Shown piece after piece: positions 8,348 through 17,418 of a stretch of 64,000 nucleotides of DNA. A program made the position numbers and the translations under genes. The notes beneath the pieces are model-generated. The model had not been told where the DNA came from. It was given only the letters and a program-made list of their open reading frames with translations, and ran no database searches. Position 1 is the stretch's first letter. Each line of letters starts with the position of its first letter. Source of the DNA: Candidatus Rhodoferax randersensis (GTDB lineage Bacteria; Pseudomonadota; Gammaproteobacteria; Burkholderiales; Burkholderiaceae_C); the NCBI GenBank assembly GCA_016718155.1, contig JADKEH010000006.1, forward strand, positions 186,001 to 250,000, given 5' to 3'.

Positions 8348-9457
8348 ATGCAACTCGCGCCCGCCCAGCTTCCCAAACAGCTTCAGAGAGAACTCAGGAG
8401 CCTGTACGTGCTGCATGGCGACGAGCCCTTGCTGGTGCAGGAGGCGGCTGATGCGATCCGCGCGGCCGCGCGCTTGCAGGGGTTCACGGAGCGCAGTTCC
8501 CACACTGTTTCCGGGGCCAACTTCGATTGGAGTGAGGTGCTGGCTGCCGGTGGCTCACTGAGCCTGTTTGCGGACAAACAAATCGTCGAGATCCGTATTC
8601 CATCCGGTAAGCCCGGCAAGGAAGGGGGGTCGGCGCTGGAGCTATTGGCCGGACAGGCGCGCGGCAACGACTCCACGCTGACCCTGGTCATGCTGCCGCG
8701 CCTGGACAAAGCCGCCAAGACCAGCGCCTGGTTTGCCGCGCTGGAGCGCGAGGGCGTCTCGGTGCAACTCGATCCGGTCGAACGCGCCGCGCTGCCGCAA
8801 TGGATTGCGCAGCGCCTGGCCCTGCAAGGGCAACGCGTGGCCGCTGGCGACGAGGGGCTGCGCACCTTGCAGTTCTTCGCCGACCGGGTGGAGGGCAACC
8901 TGCTGGCGGCGCACCAAGAAATTCAGAAGCTGGCTCTGTTGTTTGGCACCGCCACGCCCGGCAATGCGGACGCCGGCGTGCTGAGTTTTGAGCAGGTCGA
9001 GGGCGCCGTGCTCAACGTGGCGCGCTACGACGTGTTCAAACTCTCCGAAGCCGTGTTGGCCGGTCAGCACCTGCGCGTGCAACGCATGCTCGATGGCCTG
9101 CAAGCCGAAGGCGAAGCCGAGGTACTGGTGCACTACACCCTGAGTGAAGACATCCGTGCGCTCAAACGTGTCAAGGATGCCATGGCCGCCGGCACACCGC
9201 TGCCCATGGCCTTACGCGAGCAACGAGTCTGGGGTGTCAAGGAGCGCCTGTATGAGCGCGTCTTGCCCCGCTTGTCGGTCGCAGCGCTGAACCGCCTGCT
9301 AGGTGCCGCGCACCAGGTTGACGGCATCGTCAAGGGCCTCAAGCAGCCAGACTGGCCCAGTAACCCCTGGCAGGCGCTGCACCGACTGGCCATGATGGTG
9401 TGCCGCCAGGTTGCGGCTCAACCAGTTCCCCAGCGCAGCGTGCGAGAGTCGGCGTGA
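8348..9457 (+). CDS. holA: DNA polymerase III subunit delta
   Basis: 369 residues, close to the family's ~340. It is the clamp-loader subunit that opens the sliding clamp. The N-terminal domain carries LYVLHGDEPLLVQEAADAIR (degenerate nucleotide-binding region), then GGSLSLFADKQIVEIR, LELLAGQ and the AAA+-like lid with LQFFADRVEGNLLAAHQEIQKL and VLNVARYDVFKLSEAVLAG. The C-terminal collar domain includes LSEDIRALKRV and NRLLGAAHQVDGIVKGL. The ATG at 8348 follows the two REP-like elements. proA begins 13 bp downstream, so co-transcription is likely. Assignment is firm from overall pattern. Confidence 0.9.
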   Translation: MQLAPAQLPKQLQRELRSLYVLHGDEPLLVQEAADAIRAAARLQGFTERSSHTVSGANFDWSEVLAAGGSLSLFADKQIVEIRIPSGKPGKEGGSALELLAGQARGNDSTLTLVMLPRLDKAAKTSAWFAALEREGVSVQLDPVERAALPQWIAQRLALQGQRVAAGDEGLRTLQFFADRVEGNLLAAHQEIQKLALLFGTATPGNADAGVLSFEQVEGAVLNVARYDVFKLSEAVLAGQHLRVQRMLDGLQAEGEAEVLVHYTLSEDIRALKRVKDAMAAGTPLPMALREQRVWGVKERLYERVLPRLSVAALNRLLGAAHQVDGIVKGLKQPDWPSNPWQALHRLAMMVCRQVAAQPVPQRSVRESA

Positions 9458-9469
9458 GAAAATGCGGCC

Positions 9470-10768
9470 ATGAACGCGATCAACCTGGCCGATTACAGTC
9501 AAACTCTTGGTAAACAAGCAAAAGTGGCTTCCGCCCTGATGGCGCGCGCCAAGACTGCTACAAAAAATAGAGCACTTCAGGCCCTGGCCGCCTTGCTGCG
9601 GGCCAATGTGGATTCATTGCAAATGGACAATGCCAAGGACCTGGAGCGCGCCCGCGCCGCCGGTCTGGCCGCGCCCATGGTGGACCGGCTGCGATTGACG
9701 CCCAAAGTGATCGAGACCTGCGCACAAGGCTGCGAGCAACTCGCCGCCATGCCCGACTTGATTGGCGAAATCCTGGGTATGAAGCAGCAGCCCAGCGGCA
9801 TCCGGGTCGGCCAGATGCGCGTGCCGATCGGGGTGTTTGGCATGATCTTCGAGAGCCGCCCCAACGTGACCATCGAGGCCGCCAGCCTGTCCATCAAGAG
9901 CGGCAACGCGTGCATTTTGCGTGGCGGCTCGGAGGCGATTGAGTCCAACAAGGCGCTGGCCCGCCTGGTGCAGCAAGCCCTGACCGAGAGCGGTCTGCCC
10001 GCCGATGCCGTGCAACTGGTGCAAACCACCGACCGCGAGGTGGTGGGCCAGCTCATCACCATGCCGCAGTACGTGGACGTGATCATTCCGCGTGGCGGCA
10101 AGGGCCTGATCGAGCGCATCAGCCGCAGGCGCCAAGGTGCCAGTGATCAAACACCTGGACGGCAACTGCCACACCTACGTGGACGACCCGTGTGACCTGG
10201 CCATGGCAGTCACGGTGGCCGACAACGCCAAGACCAACAAATACAGCCCCTGCAACGCCGCCGAGGGCCTGTTGGTGGCGCGTGGCGTGGCGGCAGCGTT
10301 CCTGCCCTTGATCGGCAAAGTCTACGCCGACAAGGGGTCGAGATGCGCGTTTGCCCCGAGAGCCGGATGCACCTGGCGGGGGTGGCCAGTGCCAAGCTGG
10401 TCGATGCCACCGAGCAGGACTGGTCCGAGGAGTACCTGGCGCCCATCATCAGTATCAAGGTGGTGGCCGGTGTCGAGGAAGCCATCGCACACATCAACCG
10501 CTACTCCTCGCACCATACCGATGCCATCATCACGCGTGACCACCTGCATGCGCAGGCCTTTTTGCAGGAGGTCGACTCAGCCAGTGTGATGGTCAACACC
10601 AGCACCCGCTTTGCCGACGGCTTCGAGTTCGGCCTGGGGGCCGAGATTGGCATCAGCACCGACAAGTTCCACGCCCGCGGGCCGGTCGGGATTGAGGGGC
10701 TAACGTCTTTGAAGTACGTGGTGTTGGGCAATGGGGAAGTGCGAGTTAAAGCCCCTCATCACGGATGA
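9470..10768 (+). pseudogene. proA: Glutamate-5-semialdehyde dehydrogenase (proline biosynthesis), two compensating frame breaks
   Basis: ProA reduces gamma-glutamyl phosphate to glutamate semialdehyde in proline synthesis. The reading frame starts at 9470 (MNAINLADYSQ) and runs through GMIFESRPNVTIEAASL and IIPRGGKGLIERIS. An extra base at about 10127-10130 moves the sequence to another frame (VPVIKHLDGNCHTYVD, NKYSPCNAAEGLL). One G missing from a G-run at about 10335-10339 (AAGGGG before TCGAG) restores the first frame (EEYLAPIISIKVV, FADGFEFGLGAEIGIST, FHARGPVGIEGLTSLKYV). All conserved blocks, including the region around the catalytic Cys (SPCNA), are present and full length, about 430 residues. 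Two offsetting single-base indels in an essential pathway gene point to sequencing error more than decay. Confidence 0.85.
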
Positions 10769-10958
10769 GGCCGACCATGCGTCACACCGCGCCGTTCGGC
10801 GTAGCCACCTTCAAAAATTGACCGCAAACGGGCATATTTCCTACCCGCGGCTGCTGTTGCACTTTGTTGCATCTCTTGCGCCGCTTTTCGACTTGGTACG
10901 TGCTTAGAATCCCCGGCCCGCAAGCATTGGTGCTTGCGCACAACAGGGAGTCGAGAAG

Positions 10959-12946
10959 ATGAGCCAATTGAGGTGGTTGGGGGTAACTGCGCTGGTGCTG
11001 GCGCTGGCAGCATGTGGTGGCGGGAGTGATGGTGAGGCCGAAGCGCCTCCTGCTGGGCTTGCCAAGCTGAGTCAGGCCGCTGCGGCGCCCAGTTTGGTGC
11101 CCCAAGGCAAGTTGCTGCAGGCGCCACGGGCCGCGCCAACCCAATCTGCACCGGTTCGCATGGCTGCGGCCGTCGCCGCGGCGGCACCCACCGCCGACGC
11201 CTTTTTGACTGGGCCGAACGCACCCAGTTTGACCTGTTCCCTGGACCACAAAGCAGCCAGTCGCTGCCGCCGTATGTGTACCGCTACTACCCGAACAACC
11301 AGCTCTATCTGGCCGTCAGTGGTGAACAGATTTATGCGCTGGGCCCGATCACCAACAACCAGGTCGTCACGCTGGGCAAGCTGTCGGACTACGCCTGCTT
11401 CGTCAGCCTCGCCAGTTGCGCGCCCCCGCCCGTGCCGACGCCGAGCGCCACGCTCAACGCGCCCAACAGCGGCAAGGCGCCGTGGAAGCTGGCGACGCCC
11501 ATCACGGTGGCGCTGAAAGACAGCGCTGGCAATCTAGTTAGCGGCGCGCTGTCCTGCGCGAGTGCCAACACGGTGGCGCTGACGGTAGCGGCCGATTGCA
11601 GCAGCGTGACCGGGCATCGCCTGGGTCAGCAGACCATCACGGTATCGGGTGGCGGGGTTGTGGCGAACACCAGTGTCAAGGTGATTCCGCAGGCACAACC
11701 TTTGGGCACGCAGGGTGCCACGCAATCTAGCAACATGGTGGTCACCCCCGCAGGAAGGGTGCTGGCATGGGGGCAAAATTACGGGGGCGTGTTGGGGCAG
11801 GGCAAGACCTACAGTCAATTGACGAGTCTGTCCTTTCCGACACCGGTGAAGGATCAGACTGGGCTCAGTGAGTTGTCCGGCATTGTGGCGGTATCAGTCG
11901 GTGATGGTGCGAGCGCGCTGGCTTTGACAGAGGATGGCGAGGTGTGGTCCTGGGGCGACAGTTCGTCACTGGGACGCACCGCGAACAATGGCGATGCGTT
12001 GCCGGGCAGAGTGCGCAATGCCGCCGATAACGGCTCACTGTCTGGCATCGTGGCGGTCTCGGTCGGTGATGACAATGCGCTGGCCCTGGCCGACGATGGC
12101 ACGGTCTATTCGTGGGGCGGCTATTCCGGACAAGAAGGCGGCAGCAGTACCAAGCGGGTGCCGGGTCAAGTCAGGGCCGTCAATGGTTCGGGTGCGCTCG
12201 GCAACGTGGTGGCCATCTCGGCGGGCTGGAACTGGTCAGCGGCGTTGACCGCTGACGGCAAGGTCGTGACCTGGGGGTTCAATAGCAGCGCGCGAACCGG
12301 GCAAGGGGTAACGACCAGCACCGTGGATGTTCCCGGCTATGTGCTGCGTGACGGCGATGGCGTTGCGATCTCTGACATCGTGGCCATTTCGGCAGGCTAC
12401 AACTTTGGCCTGGCACTGACCAGCGCCGGGCAGGTCTATGGATGGGGCGACAACTCCTATGGTCAGCTCGGCCAGAACACTTCTAGCAACGTCCATAGTC
12501 GTGCGGTGCTGGTCAAGGGTGCCGACGGCACCGGGCAACTTGGCCGCATCAAGATGGTCGCAGCGGGGGGCTGGCACGCGCTGGCATTGGATCAAGACGG
12601 CAAGGTCTGGAGCTGGGGCCGCGGCGTCGATGGCCAACTGGGCGACGGACCCAACCGACCCACCGGAAACGAGTGGCTACTGCCGCGCGCGGTCGTCAGT
12701 CAGCTCGGCACCGGACAGTTGGCCGATATTGGCGCCATCGTGGCCGGTTACGATTTCTCGATGGCGCTCGCAACTGACGGCAGCACGCTGATTTGGGGCG
12801 AAGGCTACTCCGGCAAGTTGGACCAAGGCGGCACCAATACCAACGATCTGGCGGTACCGACCCCAGTCAAAGACACCGCGGGCACCGGCACGCTGTCGCT
12901 CGCGCCGATAAGCGTCTGGCCCAACCTGACCCGGCGCGGGCGATAG
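10959..12946 (+). pseudogene. RCC1-repeat lipoprotein, frame broken once
   Basis: The N-terminus has a lipoprotein signal (MSQLRWLG...LALAACGGG, lipobox LAAC), so an exported, lipid-anchored protein is expected. The frame breaks at about 11206: TTTTTGACTGG needs one more base to read FLDWAERTQ. After that comes a short module, YVYRYYPNNQLYLAVSG...LGKLSDYACF, also found at the C-terminus of the cyclophilin at 30967. A beta-sandwich-like segment follows, and then about seven RCC1-type repeats with the W-G signature: VLAWGQNYG, VWSWGDSSS, VYSWGGYSG, VVTWGFNSS, VYGWGDNSYGQLG, VWSWGRGVDGQLG and LIWGEGYSG. RCC1 propellers of bacteria are mostly uncharacterised surface proteins, and no function is assigned. 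The single indel may be a sequencing error; the joined protein would be ~660 residues. Confidence 0.75.
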
Positions 12947-13031
12947 CCAAAGGGGGCGGACGCTGCGGATATCACGCGCCAGCGCACCTTTGCCGTGCTG
13001 TAGCGTTTGCTTTCCACCGGCTAAGGGCTGC

Positions 13032-13125
13032 CTACATCTGCCGAAACAAGTGCAGGTAGCTGCGGCTCACCGGTAGCGGCTCGGTGCGCCCCTTGAGGTG
13101 CCATTCGGCGGTCTCGATGCCGCCG
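13032..13125 (-). pseudogene. C-terminal remnant of a LytTR-type response regulator
   Basis: Read on the minus strand, this piece encodes HHGGIETAEWHLKG, then RTEPLPVSRSYLHLFRQM and a stop at 13032. PVSRxY followed by a short basic end is the usual finish of LytTR DNA-binding domains (AlgR/LytR type) in betaproteobacteria. No start or upstream domain is present: the sequence runs straight into the TPR gene's end. It therefore looks like a leftover tail after deletion or rearrangement. Short length limits confidence. Confidence 0.45.
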
Positions 13126-13148
13126 TGGTGAGCGCACCCGCCGGGCGC

Positions 13149-14150
13149 TCAGCCTCTGAGACTCTTGAGTTGGTCCAGCGCGTCGGAGCGCTGCTTCTTG
13201 TTCAAGGTTGGCTTGAAGTCCAGCGCCTTCTCATACGCCGCCATGGCCTTGCTCTTGTCGCTAAGGGCCTGCCAGCACTGGGCCATGCGGTAGTAGATGT
13301 GGGCACCCGGCTCCATGGTCAAAGCCTTTTCGAACAGGGCGACGGCGTCGCGGGTCTTGCCTTGTTCCTGCAGGGTGCGCGCCAGGCCGTAGGGGCCCCA
13401 CTCGCTGTCAGCGAAGCGACTGGCCAGTGCCTCGAAGACGCGTTGGCCGTCGGTGTACTTCTTGTCCTGAACGTACTTGCTGCCCAGGCTGATGAGCAGT
13501 TCCTTGTGCGAGTCGAGCAGGCTTGGTGAAGCAAGGACCGGCATCGACAGCGCGGCCGCCTCGGCCTTGGCGAAGGCGCCATCGGCCAAATCCAGCCGCG
13601 CCTGCATCAGTTTGGCGGCCTCGGCATGGAGCTTGGTGGTCTGGGTCACCAGTTCCTGCGCGTGGTCCTTGCCACCGCCCACGATGCCCGGAGCCTGCAG
13701 GTAGTACTGCAACAGGGAGAAACGCGCGTCCAGATTCCCGGGGTCCAGCGCCACGGCCTGTTTGAACGCATCGCGAATTCTGGTGGCGTAGCCCATGGCC
13801 GACAGGATGCCGCTGTTCATGGCTTTGGCGCCCAGTACATTGCCCAATGCCTCATGGCACTCTGATTGCTGCCGGTGCGCCGCGATGCACCGCTCGGCCA
13901 GCGCGACGGCATCGTCGTATCGGTGGTCCTGCGCCTGCGACAGGATCAGGTCGACTCGGGCGACCAGGGCGTCGGCGTTGTGCGGCTCCGCGCCCAGTTT
14001 GATGCTGGTGGCGCGGTCAACCTCGGCATACTTCTTGGCCCTGATCAAAGGCGCATATTCATGGGCGCAAGTGGCCTGTGCGGCGCACAGCAGACCGAGC
14101 AAGGCAAGCGTTGCCAGTGGGCGGGCGTGGGGCATCAGTGGAGGTGTCAT
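13149..14150 (-). CDS. Exported tetratricopeptide-repeat protein
   Basis: 333 residues from the ATG at 14150. An N-terminal signal peptide ends in LLCAAQATCAHEY. The rest is alpha-helical TPR repeats, for example DDAVALAERCIAAHRQQSECHEALGN, AFKQAVALDPGNLDARFSLL, YGLARTLQEQGKTRDAVALF and AMAAYEKALDFKP. The A-x-x-x-ALxxxP spacing is typical. TPR proteins act as protein-protein scaffolds; the partner is unknown. It lies 99 bp downstream of phaC on the same strand and could be co-transcribed with it. An alternative start at 14183 lengthens the N-terminus without improving the signal peptide. Confidence 0.75.
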   Translation of the reverse strand: MTPPLMPHARPLATLALLGLLCAAQATCAHEYAPLIRAKKYAEVDRATSIKLGAEPHNADALVARVDLILSQAQDHRYDDAVALAERCIAAHRQQSECHEALGNVLGAKAMNSGILSAMGYATRIRDAFKQAVALDPGNLDARFSLLQYYLQAPGIVGGGKDHAQELVTQTTKLHAEAAKLMQARLDLADGAFAKAEAAALSMPVLASPSLLDSHKELLISLGSKYVQDKKYTDGQRVFEALASRFADSEWGPYGLARTLQEQGKTRDAVALFEKALTMEPGAHIYYRMAQCWQALSDKSKAMAAYEKALDFKPTLNKKQRSDALDQLKSLRG

Positions 14151-14249
14151 GGACAAGGGTGGAGTGGAGGAGCGTGCAAGCATACACCGCGTGCCGCCGT
14201 GGCCCGATCACTCGATGTCAGCCTGGCGCGGCACTGCCCGCGCCAGGCC

Positions 14250-16023
14250 TCAGTCCCTATAACGCTGCATCACGTAGCTGCCCGGCGCATCGCCCAGCGC
14301 GGCCTTGGCCGGCAGTTTGGGGGCGGCCTGTTTGCGCCCTGAGTGGCGCGCCAGCCACTGGTGCCAGGCCGGCCACCACGAGCCTTCGCGCGTTGGCGTC
14401 TGCGCTGCCCACTGTTCATGCTCGATCCAGGTTCCGTGGGCGGGGCGGGTGTCCATCTGGTAGCTGCGGTGGGCGTGGCCAGGCTCCGAGATGATGCCGG
14501 CATTGTGGCCGCCGCTGGTGAGCACGAAGGTAATCTCGGCATCACACAGATGGTGCAGCTTGTAGACCGATGGCCAGGGCGAAATGTGGTCACGCTGGGT
14601 GCCGACCATGAACACCGGCACGCGAATGTCCCCCAATGACACGGCCCGACCTTCCACGCGGTAGGAACTGGTGGCCAGCGCGTTGTGCAGGTAAAGGGAA
14701 GTCAGGTACTCGTGGTGCATGCGTGCCGGCATGCGTGTGGTGTCGGCGTTCCATGCCATCAGGTCATTGGCCTGCTCGCGCTCACCCATCAGGTACTCGC
14801 GCATGCGCCGGGTCCAGACCAGGTCGCGCGAGTGCAGGAACTGGAACGATCCGGCCATCTGGTCGCCTGTCAGAAATCCCTTGCCGCGCGTGATGTTGTC
14901 CAGAAAGCCCACCTGGCTTTCGTCGATGAATAAACCCAGTTCCCCCGGTTCGGAAAAGTCGGTCTGCGCCGCCAGCAGGGTCAGGCTCTTGAGAGCGGGC
15001 AGGTCTGGGGCGTTGGACACGCCGCCGGTGCGTGCCAACGCCGCCGCCGCGATGGCCAGCAGCGTGCCACCCAGGCAGTAGCCCATGGCGTGCACCGCGT
15101 GGGCGCTGGCCGCTGAGCGTGCCCACCGCGCGCAATGCGGCGAGCACGCCCAGGCGCAGGTAGTCGTCCATGGTCAGGTCACGGTCCGAGGCGTCCGGGT
15201 TGCGCCAGGACAGCATGTAGACGGTGTGGCCTTGCGCCACCAGGTAGCTGACCATGGAGTTGTGCGGCGACAGGTCGAGGATGTAGAACTTCATGATCCA
15301 CGACGGAATGATCAGCACCGGCTCAGGGTGTACCTTGTCGGTCTGGGCGTCGTAGCGGATCAGTTCGATCAGGTGGTTGCGAAACACCACCTTGCCCGGC
15401 GTGATGGCCACGTCGCGGCCCACGACAAAGCGTTGCGCTTGCGCCTGGTCTTCGGGGGTCTGCAGGCCCGATGCATCGTGCAGCCAGTTTTGTACGCCTT
15501 TGAGGAGGTGCGCACCCTTGGACTCGGCGACATCGCGCAGCACCACCGGATTGGTCGCCAGCCAGTTGGCAGGCCCCATCATGCCCAGCCATTGCTTGGC
15601 GAAGAACTGCGTCATGTCGGCATGGTGGGCGGTCATGCCCGGCACACGGGTGGCTTCTTGCCAGAACGCCTCGGTGTTGCGAAAGCCCTTGCGAATCTGG
15701 CTGAAGGGCCATTGCGCCCATGCTTCGTGCCGAAAGCGCGGGTCGTCATCGGCGGGACCGGCCTCGTTGGCGTCGCTCGCGGGTGGCTGCAAGGTGTCGC
15801 GGGTCAGTTGCGTCGCCAGCGCTGCGAGCTCAAGCTGTCGTCCTGGCGAGACGCCCAGGTGCCAGGCCCAGTCGGCCAGCGCCAGCCCCATGGAGACCGG
15901 AGACAGCCCGCCAGTCAGAGGAGCGGCCGCAGCGTGGGTCAGCCGGTCCAGCCGTTGTGTGGGGGACTCCTTGGCTTGCGTTGATTGATCACAAGGCAGG
16001 TGCGAGGGTGGGCGCTTGGTCAT
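14250..16023 (-). pseudogene. phaC: Poly(3-hydroxyalkanoate) synthase, class I, frame broken once
   Basis: PhaC polymerises hydroxyacyl-CoA into PHA granules. The N-terminal part (from 16023) has RFRHEAWAQWPF, FFAKQWLGMMGPANW, VLIIPSWIMKFYILDLSP and TVYMLSWRNPDASDRDL. The frame then breaks at about 15095: one extra G in CGCGGTGCAC on the minus strand. It continues as HAMGYCLGGTLLA (lipase-like box with catalytic Cys), GTQRDHISPWPSVYKL (catalytic Asp) and SGGHNAGIISEPG (catalytic His). All three catalytic residues and a full ~590-residue length are preserved, so the break may be a sequencing error. It is divergent from the TetR gene at 16247, which is a likely regulator. No phaA, phaB or phasin gene is nearby. 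Confidence 0.88.
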
Positions 16024-16194
16024 GGGTAAAGAGCTCGTCTGGGCGGTTGGTTCGGGGCGGCGGCTGTTGCCGGGGCTGCCCGACGAGGGTAATCCTTGTC
16101 AAGAAGCCGCTGCTTGAGCTTGGTCAACCGTGCTCGCCGGAGCCGAGCTTGGAGCCCGCTAGCGTTGGCGTGTTGCTGATTTAAATAGTAGTTG

Positions 16195-16235
16195 ACTATC
16201 CAATAATGACGATCTATCATCGCATTAACGATAGT
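16195..16235. promoter_or_regulatory. Candidate operator in the phaC-tetR divergent region
   Basis: The AT-richer divergent gap contains nested inverted repeats. CTATC (16214-16218) pairs with GATAG (16230-16234), and ACTATC (16195-16200) pairs with GATAGT (16230-16235). They lie 12-50 bp before the tetR start, a usual place for an autoregulatory TetR operator. No binding evidence exists; the site is inferred from symmetry alone. Confidence 0.4.
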
Positions 16236-16246
16236 AGGTATCCGTA

Positions 16247-16981
16247 ATGCGTATCACCAAATCTCAACAGACCAAGAACCAGCGCGCGATCATTCAGGCG
16301 GCGGTGGACCTCATGACCCAACACGGGTTTGAGGCCACCACCATGAAACAGATTGCGCGAGCGGCCAATTTGGGTGACGCCACCATCTACAAATACTTCC
16401 CCAGCAAGGAGAAGCTGGTGCTGGCCTACTTTGAGCAAGCCATCACCGATGCCTTGCTGCAGTTCCAAAAGACCAAGGGCCAAGAGGGCTTCACACTGCA
16501 GGAGCGCATGCAGTTGTTGGTCGACAGCCTGCTGGAGATCTTGTTGGCCGATCGCGAGTTTGTGGCGGTGGCGCGTGCGCTGGTGGAACGCGCGCCGATG
16601 CTGCTGCTTGGGGATGAGCTGCCCGGCAAACCGCTGCTCAAAGACGCCTTTCTGCAAATGCTGGCGCAAGCCGAGTTGGCGGGCGAAATCGCAGCGTGTG
16701 GTTTCAAACCCAGCCTTGCCGGACTGATGGCGGACTATGTGTACGGCGTGATGGCCTACTGGCTGCGTGACGAATCCGAAGCGTTTGGTGACACCACCCA
16801 ATTGGTCGACCTGAGCCTGGGGGTGCTGGTGTTGACCTTGCGCAGCGGGCTAGTTGACAAACTGCTGGAGCTGGGTGGCTTTGTGCTGCGCAGCCAACTG
16901 GCGCGTCTGATGCACAGCGGCACCGGCCTGACGGACCTGCTGCACTTGGCACGTCGTGGCCTCAAGGCGGCGCAGCGGTGA
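16247..16981 (+). CDS. TetR/AcrR-family transcriptional regulator
   Basis: 244 residues. The N-terminal DNA-binding domain is clear: IIQAAVDLMTQHGFEATTMK, then QIARAANLGDATIYKYFPSKEKL, the TetR helix-turn-helix with its YxYF motif at about residues 33-55. The C-terminal ligand-binding half is not diagnostic. Divergent orientation to phaC and a symmetric sequence in between suggest that it controls phaC, itself, or both. Its stop overlaps the GTG start of the next gene (GTGA at 16978-16981), so it is co-expressed with the small membrane protein and the AarF-type kinase that follow. Confidence 0.9.
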   Translation: MRITKSQQTKNQRAIIQAAVDLMTQHGFEATTMKQIARAANLGDATIYKYFPSKEKLVLAYFEQAITDALLQFQKTKGQEGFTLQERMQLLVDSLLEILLADREFVAVARALVERAPMLLLGDELPGKPLLKDAFLQMLAQAELAGEIAACGFKPSLAGLMADYVYGVMAYWLRDESEAFGDTTQLVDLSLGVLVLTLRSGLVDKLLELGGFVLRSQLARLMHSGTGLTDLLHLARRGLKAAQR

Positions 16982-17418
16982 ACGCGGCGCCCAACCCCTG
17001 GCTGCTGCTGGGTGGCCTGCTCAGCGCCGTGGCGGGCTTGCTGCACCTGGGCATCATCGTGCGCGGCGCACCGTGGTACCGCTTTTTTGGAGCCGGTGAG
17101 GATTTCGCTCGCATGGCCGAAGCCGGCCAGTGGTTCCCCGCGCTGGTGACGGCCGGCATCGCGGCTGTGTTGTTTGTCTGGAGTGCTTATGCCCTGGCGG
17201 CGGCGGGTTGGATGGTCGATCCGGCGCGGCTCCCCTGGCTCAAACTCGGCTTGTCCGCGATCACTGCGGTCTACCTGTTGCGCGGCTTGGCGGTCGTGCC
17301 GATGTGGTGGTTGGCGCCGACGCAGGCGACCCCATTCTGGTGGTGGAGTTCAGCGATTTGTCTGGGCTTCGGTCTGGTTCACTTGTCAGGGCTGGTGCAG
17401 GTATGGCCAAACCTGTGA
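16978..17418 (+). CDS. Small integral membrane protein, unknown function
   Basis: 146 residues. About four hydrophobic segments can be seen: LLLGGLLSAVAGLLHLGIIV, ALVTAGIAAVLFVWSAYALA, GLSAITAVYLLRGLAVV and SSAICLGFGLVHLSGLVQV. I do not recognise a family beyond small four-helix membrane proteins. The start is a GTG at 16978 overlapping the tetR stop, and its end overlaps the start of the AarF-like gene by 16 bp, which indicates a tight three-gene operon. Confidence 0.7.
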   Translation: MNAAPNPWLLLGGLLSAVAGLLHLGIIVRGAPWYRFFGAGEDFARMAEAGQWFPALVTAGIAAVLFVWSAYALAAAGWMVDPARLPWLKLGLSAITAVYLLRGLAVVPMWWLAPTQATPFWWWSSAICLGFGLVHLSGLVQVWPNL

